A DNA stretch of 10,307 nucleotides from DASTQL01 sp035462845 (GTDB lineage: Bacteria; Actinomycetota; Actinomycetes; Jiangellales; Jiangellaceae), in NCBI GenBank assembly GCA_035462845.1, contig DATHTV010000032.1, positions 1 through 10,307 on the forward strand, read 5' to 3'. The notes under the pieces are model-generated. The model was not told where the DNA came from, did no database searches, and worked only from the letters and a program-made list of their open reading frames with translations. This document shows, piece by piece, positions 5,864 through 10,307 of this stretch. A program made the position numbers and the translations under genes. Numbering within the stretch: the stretch's first letter is position 1; the number at the start of each line of letters is the position of its first letter.

Positions 5864-8113
5864 CTAGCCGGTTCCGATCAGGTCGGCGAGCGAGATGTCG
5901 CCCTCGCCCTGGCCCCCGCCGCCCTGGCCGGGTGGCCCGTTGCCGCCCGGGCCCTGGCCGCCGCCCGGCGGCGCGGGCACGGTCGGCGGAGCCGGCGGCG
6001 TGGGCACCGGCGGCTCAGGCTCCACGGTGGGCTCCGGCTCGACGGTGGGCTCCGGCTCGGGCTCGACGGTGGGCTCCGGCTCGGGGGCGGGAGCCGACGG
6101 CGGGGCAGGCTGCGAGGTCCGCGTCGGGGTCGGGTTGACCGCCTCGCCGAGGTTGGCCGGAGGCGGGAAGTCCAGCACCTCGGTGCCCTCGAGCGCACCG
6201 GCCATGAAGGCGGTCCAGAGCCGGGCCGGGTAGGCGCCCCCGGTGAAGGTCGACATCCCGGCGGTCCCGTCGAGCGACTCGGTGCCGTCGCCCTTCCAGA
6301 AGGCGACCGCGGCGGCCAGCTGCGGGGTGTAGCCGGCGTACCAGGCGGTCAGGTCCTCGGCGGTCCCCGTCTTGCCGGCCGACGGGCGGCCCAGGTCCTG
6401 CGCGGCCTCGCCGGTGCCGTTCTCGACCACCTCGGTGAGCGCGTACGTGACGTCGGCCGAGACGTCCGCCTCGAAGGCGCGCTCGGGGGCGACCTCCGCG
6501 GCGTACCGGACCGCCCCGGACGGGTCGCGCACCTCGGCCACGGTGTACCAGTCCGCTTGCTCGCCCTGCGCCGCGAACGTCGCGTACGCGTCGGCCAGCT
6601 GCACGGGAGTGACCGACGAGGTGCCCAGGGTGACCCGGGCGTCCGGGTTGAGCCCGGGGGCGGTGTCGGGGATGCCGGCGCGCACGGCGGCGTCGACCAC
6701 CTTGGCGGGCCCGATCTCCATGGTGAGGTCGACGAACGCGGTGTTGATCGACTTGCGCGTGGCCTCCAGCATGTCGACGCGCTCCCCGTAGGAGGCGTTG
6801 CCCTGGTTGTTCACCGGGCGGCCGATGGCCGGGTTGTCGTACGGCGAGTTGCCGGCGAAACGGCTCTTGAGGGACACGCCCTCCTCGAGCGCCGCGGCCA
6901 GCGTGAAGGCCTTGAACGTGGAGCCGGGCTGGATCGAGGCCTGGGTGGCGTTGTTGCGCGGCTGGGCGACGAAGTCGGGGCCGCCGTACATCGCGACGAC
7001 CGCGCCGTCCCCGGGTCGCACGGCCGCCAGTCCAACGTTGAGCCCCTCGGCGTTCTCGGTCGGGAACTCCGCGGCCACCGCGTTCACCGCGGAGTCCTGG
7101 GCCTGCTGGACGAACGTGGTGGTGACCCGCAGGCCGCCGGTGTCGATCTCGGTGTCGCTGAAGCCGCGAGCGACCAGCTCGCGACGCACCTGGTCGAGCA
7201 GGTAGCCGTTGGTGCCGCCGAGCTTGTTCTCGGTCGACAGCGGGGTCACCTCGGGCAGCTGGGCCGAGGACGCGGTCGCCGCGTCCGTCCAGCCCTGCTC
7301 GGCCATGCCGTCCATCACGTAGGTGAAGCGCTCCTGGAGGCGGGCGGCGTTGGCCTCGTCCGCGGCGGGGTCGTAGCGGCCGGGCGACCGGATGACGGCG
7401 GCCAGCACCGCCCCCTCCTCCATCGTCAGCTCGCTCACCGGCTTGCCGAAGTACGCGCGGGACGCGGTCTGGATGCCGTACGCCCCGCGCCCGAAGTAGA
7501 TGGTGTTGAGGTAGTCCTCGAGGATCTGGTCCTTGTCCAGCTGACCGTCGATCTTCACCGACAGCAGGATCTCCTGGATCTTGCGGGTGTAGGTCCGGTC
7601 CTGGGTCAGGTAGTAGTTCTTGACGTACTGCTGGGTGATCGTGGACGCGCCCTGGAGGGAGTCGCCGCGCAGGTTGTTCCACGCCGCGCGGACGATGCCG
7701 GTGGGCGAGATGCCCTGGTTCTCGTAGAACCCGCGGTCCTCGGCTGCCAGGACGGCCTTCTGCACGTGGTCCGGGACGTCCTCGATGCTGATGATCTCGC
7801 GGTTCTCCGCGTTGAACCGGCCGAGCTCGGTCTGCCCGTCCGCCCACGTGACGATGCTGGCCTCCGACTGCGCGAAGTCGTTGGGGGCCGGGACGTCGAC
7901 GCTGGCGTAGGCGATGCCGATCCCGATGACCCCGAGCAGGCCCAGCACGAGGGCGGTGATGCCGAGGCCCTTCCAGCTGAGGACCTTGCGCCAGCCGCGC
8001 CGGCCGTTCTCGGCGTCCCGGGCGGCCCGCCGCTCGCGGCGCGAACCGGTCGCGGCAGCCCCCGTCGTACCGGTGGGGGACGAGGTGGGCGGGCGTCGAC
8101 GGTGTTCACTCAC
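5864..8113 (-). CDS. Bifunctional class A penicillin-binding protein (GT51 transglycosylase and transpeptidase)
   Basis: The 749-residue product polymerises lipid II and cross-links the strands outside the membrane. It has a basic, Ser/Thr/Arg-rich cytoplasmic N terminus (1-48), one membrane anchor (about 49-71), a GT51 domain (about 85-260) and a transpeptidase domain (about 325-640). GT51 motifs are AAEDRGFYENQG (123-134, catalytic E125), GASTITQQ (155-162) and the IYFGRGAYGI region (205-214). The penicillin-binding triad is STFK (398-401, nucleophile S398), SIN (455-457) and KTGT (581-584). After residue 660 comes a Pro/Glu-rich repeat (PEPEPTVEPEP) and a Gly-rich tail ending DISLADLIGTG. 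The GTG at 8113 is preferred over the longer frame from 8263 because translation upstream looks like noncoding DNA and covers the promoter; GGAG lies at 8129-8126, 12 bases away. It resembles mycobacterial PonA1 in context and domain order. It heads the minus-strand unit with two mannosyltransferases. Confidence 0.95.
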   Translation of the reverse strand: MSEHRRRPPTSSPTGTTGAAATGSRRERRAARDAENGRRGWRKVLSWKGLGITALVLGLLGVIGIGIAYASVDVPAPNDFAQSEASIVTWADGQTELGRFNAENREIISIEDVPDHVQKAVLAAEDRGFYENQGISPTGIVRAAWNNLRGDSLQGASTITQQYVKNYYLTQDRTYTRKIQEILLSVKIDGQLDKDQILEDYLNTIYFGRGAYGIQTASRAYFGKPVSELTMEEGAVLAAVIRSPGRYDPAADEANAARLQERFTYVMDGMAEQGWTDAATASSAQLPEVTPLSTENKLGGTNGYLLDQVRRELVARGFSDTEIDTGGLRVTTTFVQQAQDSAVNAVAAEFPTENAEGLNVGLAAVRPGDGAVVAMYGGPDFVAQPRNNATQASIQPGSTFKAFTLAAALEEGVSLKSRFAGNSPYDNPAIGRPVNNQGNASYGERVDMLEATRKSINTAFVDLTMEIGPAKVVDAAVRAGIPDTAPGLNPDARVTLGTSSVTPVQLADAYATFAAQGEQADWYTVAEVRDPSGAVRYAAEVAPERAFEADVSADVTYALTEVVENGTGEAAQDLGRPSAGKTGTAEDLTAWYAGYTPQLAAAVAFWKGDGTESLDGTAGMSTFTGGAYPARLWTAFMAGALEGTEVLDFPPPANLGEAVNPTPTRTSQPAPPSAPAPEPEPTVEPEPEPTVEPEPTVEPEPPVPTPPAPPTVPAPPGGGQGPGGNGPPGQGGGGQGEGDISLADLIGTG
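6014..6085. repeat. 18-bp repeats encoding the Pro/Glu tail of the PBP
   Basis: Imperfect 18-bp units based on CTCCGGCTCGACGGTGGG run head to tail: 6014-6031 (two changes), 6032-6049, 6050-6073 (with an extra CTCGGG), and a partial unit 6074-6085. On the coding strand they encode PTVEPE-type hexapeptides in the extracytoplasmic tail. Units are multiples of six bases, so length changes keep the frame. The tail probably spans or contacts the cell wall. Confidence 0.8.
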
Positions 8114-8160
8114 AGGCGGGCTCGGCTCCGGTCGGGTGCAGTGGAGGGAGGCAGCGGGCC

Positions 8161-8190
8161 AGGTTACCCACGCTCGCGGCGCAGCCAAAA
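8161..8190 (-). promoter_or_regulatory. Sigma-A-like promoter for the PBP gene
   Basis: On the minus strand a -10 TAACCT is found at 8166-8161, and TTGGCT at 8188-8183 (16-bp spacer), or the overlapping TTTGGC at 8189-8184 (17-bp spacer), can act as -35. Transcription would begin near 8154, leaving a leader of about 40 nt before the GTG at 8113. This supports the shorter PBP start, since the longer frame would include the promoter in coding sequence. Confidence 0.45.
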
Positions 8191-8212
8191 CGTGCGCGCC
8201 GCCCCTGACAGG

Positions 8213-8237
8213 ACGTCTGCGGGCGCGCCTTTGTTCC
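8213..8237 (-). promoter_or_regulatory. Weak candidate ECF-sigma promoter upstream of the PBP gene
   Basis: The minus strand reads GGAAC (8237-8233), then 17 bases, then CGTC (8216-8213). GGAAC with a CGTN/GTN -10 is the general pattern of extracytoplasmic-function sigma factors, including envelope-stress SigE-type factors of actinobacteria. The spacing is at the edge of what is usual and the DNA is GC-rich, so chance occurrence is quite possible. Confidence 0.2.
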
Positions 8238-8286
8238 GTACGCGGGGGTGTCGCGCTGGTCACGTGGGCCTGCCGGGGCGCGGCGG

Positions 8287-8316
8287 TTGCGCCGTACGGG
8301 CTGGTCGACCTATGGT
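8287..8316 (+). promoter_or_regulatory. Promoter for padR-ino1
   Basis: TTGCGC (8287-8292) and TATGGT (8311-8316) with an 18-bp spacer fit a sigma-A-type promoter. The predicted start near 8323 lies just before the perfect palindrome at 8332-8352, so a protein bound there would block early elongation or open-complex escape. This gives a leader of about 65 nt before the GTG at 8388. Confidence 0.4.
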
Positions 8317-8331
8317 TCGTCCTATCCCCGC

Positions 8332-8352
8332 GATGTATCGAGTCGATACATC
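8332..8352. promoter_or_regulatory. Perfect palindrome, probable PadR operator
   Basis: GATGTATCGA (8332-8341) and TCGATACATC (8343-8352) are perfect inverted repeats about a single central G. The arms contain ATGT and ACAT, the outer half-sites known for PadR-family operators. The site lies 36 bp before the padR start, between promoter and gene, as expected for autoregulation. AT-rich composition in GC-rich DNA makes a chance 10-bp arm unlikely. That PadR itself binds is inference. Confidence 0.7.
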
Positions 8353-8387
8353 ATCGTGAACCAGTCACCCCGATCGATCGAGGTCCC

Positions 8388-9053
8388 GTGAGCAGACGTG
8401 CCGAGGCGCTCGAGCTGGCCGTGCTCGGCCTGCTCCACGACGCGCCGATGCACGGGTACGAGCTGCGCAAGCGGGTCAACGCCCTGCTCGGCTGGGGGCG
8501 GGCCTTCTCGTACGGCACGCTCTACCCCTGCCTCAAGGACCTCGTCCGGCAGGGCTACCTGACCGAGGACGTGCCCGACCGCGCCGAGACGTCGGGGCTC
8601 GGCGGCGGGCGTCGCAGCAAGATCGTCTACAAGCTCACGCCCGAGGGCAAGGAGCGCTTCGTCGAGCTGCTGTCCAGGTGCGGGCCGGCCTCCTGGGAGG
8701 ACGAGCAGTTCGGCGTGCACTTCGCGTTCTTCGGGCGTGCCGACAGCGCGACCCGGCTGCGCATCCTCGAGGGTCGGCGCACCCGGCTGCAGGAGCGGCT
8801 CGAGTCCTTCCGTTCGTCCCTGCAGCGGACCCGGGAGCGACTGGACGCGTACACCCTCGAGCTCCAGCGCCACGGCCTGGAGTCGGTCGAGCGGGAGGTG
8901 CGCTGGCTCGACGACCTCATCGACGCCGAGCGGCGCGACACCCGGCCCGACCCGGGACCGGGCGACCGCCCGTCCCGTACCCCCCACGACCTCACGCGGG
9001 GACCAGCGACCCGCTCGGGGGCCGGCGACCCGCCGGTGCACCCCGCGGAATGA
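8388..9053 (+). CDS. PadR family transcriptional regulator
   Basis: The 221-residue protein has an N-terminal PadR winged helix: ALELAVLGLLHDAPMHGYELRKRV (7-30), SYGTLYPCLKDLVRQGYL (41-58) and the wing containing GGGRRSKIVYKLTPEGKERF (72-91). A C-terminal coiled-coil-like region rich in Arg/Glu/Leu (about 118-182) would mediate dimerisation, followed by a disordered Pro/Arg tail (183-221). GTG at 8388 starts the MSRRAEALEL sequence; AGGT at 8381-8384 is a weak ribosome site. The upstream part of the open frame is noncoding and contains the operator. The gene is 17 bp from inositol-phosphate synthase and its stop overlaps the start of the ribosome site of that gene. The palindrome upstream suggests that it represses itself and ino1. 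The effector is unknown. The same padR-ino1 pairing is known in other actinobacteria. Confidence 0.9.
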   Translation: MSRRAEALELAVLGLLHDAPMHGYELRKRVNALLGWGRAFSYGTLYPCLKDLVRQGYLTEDVPDRAETSGLGGGRRSKIVYKLTPEGKERFVELLSRCGPASWEDEQFGVHFAFFGRADSATRLRILEGRRTRLQERLESFRSSLQRTRERLDAYTLELQRHGLESVEREVRWLDDLIDAERRDTRPDPGPGDRPSRTPHDLTRGPATRSGAGDPPVHPAE

Positions 9054-9060
9054 GAGAGGA
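9054..9060 (+). promoter_or_regulatory. Ribosome binding site of ino1
   Basis: GAGAGGA directly follows the padR TGA and lies 10 bases before the ATG at 9071. It fixes the start of the inositol-phosphate synthase and indicates that ino1 is translated from the padR transcript; no separate promoter was seen in the 17-bp gap. Confidence 0.6.
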
Positions 9061-9070
9061 AGAACACGAC

Positions 9071-10150
9071 ATGGCTTCGGTCCGCGTCGCGATCGTCGGG
9101 GTCGGCAACTGCGCCGCCTCGCTCGTCCAGGGCGTCCACTACTACCGGGACGCCGACCCCACCCAGCAGGTCCCCGGCCTGATGCACGTCCAGTTCGGCG
9201 ACTACCACGTCCGCGACGTGGAGTTCGTCGCGGCCTTCGACGTCGACGCCAAGAAGGTCGGGCTCGACCTCGCCGACGCCATCGGGGCCAGCGAGAACAA
9301 CACCATCAAGATCACTGACGTGCCTGCCACCGGCGTGCAGGTGCAGCGCGGCCACACCCTCGACGGCCTGGGCAAGTACTACCGCGAGACCATCACCGAG
9401 TCCGACGAGGCGCCGGTCGACGTGGTCGCTGCGCTCAAGGCGGCCCGGGTCGACGTGCTGGTCTGCTACCTGCCGGTCGGCTCCGAGGACGCCGCGAAGT
9501 ACTACGCGCAGTGCGCGATCGACGCCGGCGTGGCCTTCGTCAACGCGCTCCCGGTCTTCATCGCCGGCACTCCCGAGTGGGCCCAGAAGTTCACCGACGC
9601 CGGCGTGCCGATCGTCGGCGACGACATCAAGTCGCAGGTGGGCGCCACGATCACCCACCGCGTGCTGGCCAAGCTCTTCGAGGACCGCGGCGTGGTGCTG
9701 GACCGCACCTACCAGCTCAACGTCGGCGGCAACATGGACTTCAAGAACATGCTGGAGCGGGACCGCCTCGAGTCCAAGAAGATCTCCAAGACGCAGGCCG
9801 TCACCAGCAACGTCAAGCACGACCTGGGCGCGCGCAACGTGCACATCGGGCCGAGCGACTACGTGCAGTGGCTCGACGACCGTAAGTGGGCCTACGTCCG
9901 CCTCGAGGGTCGCGCGTTCGGCGACGTCCCGCTGAACCTCGAGTACAAGCTCGAGGTCTGGGACTCCCCGAACTCGGCCGGCGTCATCATCGACGCCGTC
10001 CGCTGCGCCAAGATCGCGCTCGACCGCGGCATCGGTGGGCCGATCCTGTCCGCGTCCTCGTACTTCATGAAGTCGCCGCCGGAGCAGTACGCGGACGACA
10101 TCGCGGCGGAGAAGGTCGAGCAGTTCATCCGTGGAGAGGTCGAGCGCTGA
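9071..10150 (+). CDS. ino1: Myo-inositol-1-phosphate synthase
   Basis: The 359-residue protein is the actinobacterial short form of inositol-3-phosphate synthase, an NAD-dependent cytosolic enzyme that converts glucose 6-phosphate to inositol phosphate. This supplies phosphatidylinositol, its mannosides and mycothiol. The Rossmann motif VRVAIVGVGNCAASLVQG (4-21) opens the protein. Other family signatures are CYLPVGSEDAAKYY (132-145), NALPVFIA (158-165), GDDIKSQVGATITHR (183-197), NVGGNMDFKNM (217-227) and SKTQAV (239-244); the lysines of these last two blocks belong to the active site. Length is typical for mycobacterial and Streptomyces Ino1. ATG at 9071 has a good ribosome site. It is cotranscribed with padR. 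The last four codons, including the stop, are repeated 90 bp downstream as part of a tandem repeat. Confidence 0.96.
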   Translation: MASVRVAIVGVGNCAASLVQGVHYYRDADPTQQVPGLMHVQFGDYHVRDVEFVAAFDVDAKKVGLDLADAIGASENNTIKITDVPATGVQVQRGHTLDGLGKYYRETITESDEAPVDVVAALKAARVDVLVCYLPVGSEDAAKYYAQCAIDAGVAFVNALPVFIAGTPEWAQKFTDAGVPIVGDDIKSQVGATITHRVLAKLFEDRGVVLDRTYQLNVGGNMDFKNMLERDRLESKKISKTQAVTSNVKHDLGARNVHIGPSDYVQWLDDRKWAYVRLEGRAFGDVPLNLEYKLEVWDSPNSAGVIIDAVRCAKIALDRGIGGPILSASSYFMKSPPEQYADDIAAEKVEQFIRGEVER

Positions 10151-10217
10151 AGGAGCTGCAGCGGAGGTGAGCGGCCGAGGAACGAGGCCGGTCGCCGAAG
10201 CGGAGGCGACGCGCAGC
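10139..10217. repeat. Tandem repeat copy 1 (90-bp period), overlapping the ino1 3' end
   Basis: This 79-bp stretch recurs at 10229-10307 with a single difference (A at 10165, C at 10255). The first 12 bases are the last three codons and stop of ino1. The period is 90 bp, with 11 bp (10218-10228) between the matched blocks. Each copy carries two stem-loops in succession. The sequence codes for no known domain, has no terminal inverted repeats of an insertion sequence, and does not look like a CRISPR repeat. Confidence 0.9.
10172..10210 (+). terminator. Twin hairpins after ino1, within repeat copy 1
   Basis: CGGCC (10172-10176) pairs with GGCCG (10186-10190) around a 9-base loop, followed at once by GTCGCC (10191-10196) pairing with GGCGAC (10205-10210) around an 8-base loop. 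All pairs are Watson-Crick, so they can form on either strand. Starting 21 bp after the ino1 stop, they may end the padR-ino1 transcript or protect its 3' end. There is no U tract. Confidence 0.4.
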
Positions 10218-10228
10218 GCGAGCATGTC

Positions 10229-10307
10229 GTCGAGCGCTGAAGGAGCTGCAGCGGCGGTGAGCGGCCGAGGAACGAGGCCGGTCGCCGAAGCGGAGGCGAC
10301 GCGCAGC
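10229..10307. repeat. Tandem repeat copy 2 (90-bp period), reaching the window end
   Basis: This is the second copy of the 90-bp unit, beginning with a copy of the final ino1 codons and stop (GTCGAGCGCTGA) and running to the last base of the window without losing similarity. The same twin stem-loops occur at 10262-10280 and 10281-10300. Because the match continues to the edge, further copies may lie beyond it. Confidence 0.9.

Noticed and set aside
8114..8263. Longer start for the PBP
   Set aside because: The added 50 residues look like translated noncoding DNA and would cover the -10/-35 elements at 8161-8190.
5819..8359. 846-residue open frame on the + strand, longer than the PBP gene it lies opposite
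   Set aside because: It is antisense to a PBP with all catalytic motifs; its translation is Arg/Gly/Val/Leu-rich low-complexity sequence without domains, a normal effect of high GC.
8371..8380. CGATCGATCG palindrome just before padR as a second operator
   Set aside because: It is a simple four-base iteration, self-complementary by composition and close to the start codon; not similar to the main PadR-type palindrome.
7914..8387. Upstream extension of the PadR frame
   Set aside because: It overlaps the 5' part of the PBP gene in antisense and the promoter and palindrome; PadR homology begins just after the GTG at 8388.
8627..10225. 532-residue minus-strand open frame opposite padR and ino1
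   Set aside because: Antisense shadow of two well-identified genes; composition is typical of an opposite-strand frame with no recognisable family. Its start lies in the 90-bp repeat, which is of interest for other reasons.
10139..10307. CRISPR array
   Set aside because: The matched blocks are 79 bp with only 11 bp between them and there are no cas genes; repeat and spacer sizes do not fit.

Overview
The window is very GC-rich DNA with GTG/ATG starts, short intergenic gaps and strong third-position G/C bias. Together with the gene content this points to a high-GC actinobacterium (Actinomycetota); the genus cannot be read from the sequence alone. No rRNA, tRNA, CRISPR array, transposase or phage gene was seen.

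Layout from left to right. (1) Positions 1-200 hold a regulatory region, probably shared with a divergent gene off the left edge. It precedes a YceI-family lipid-binding-type protein (201-776, +). (2) A hairpin-bearing gap (777-993) separates it from a FemX/FemAB-type peptidoglycan aminoacyltransferase (994-2124, +), followed 7 bp later by a divergent alanine-racemase-like PLP protein (2132-3166, +). (3) Three minus-strand genes face this pair: a bifunctional class A penicillin-binding protein (PBP, 5864-8113), a GT87-type membrane mannosyltransferase (4304-5767), and a PIG-V-like membrane mannosyltransferase (3174-4307). The two transferase genes overlap by 4 nt. The two convergent blocks meet in a hairpin that contains both stop codons. 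(4) A divergent intergenic region (8114-8387) carries an outward promoter for the PBP and, on the other side, a promoter plus a perfect palindrome. It leads into a PadR regulator (8388-9053, +) and inositol-3-phosphate synthase (9071-10150, +). (5) The right end holds two copies of a 90-bp-period tandem repeat that begins inside the last codons of the inositol-phosphate synthase gene.

Functionally this is a cell-envelope locus. FemX and the PBP act on lipid II and peptidoglycan. The racemase-like protein may deal with an amino-acid or D-amino-acid substrate. The two polyprenyl-type mannosyltransferases could build mannosylated envelope lipids or glycoproteins. Ino1 feeds inositol into phosphatidylinositol-derived lipids and mycothiol. 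The order PBP / GT87-like protein / PadR / ino1 resembles the ponA1-ino1 region of mycobacteria and the femX-ino1 region of Streptomyces (comparison from memory), so most of the window is conserved actinobacterial core. The least explained parts are the 90-bp tandem repeat, the atypical racemase homologue, the hairpins and the PadR operator.
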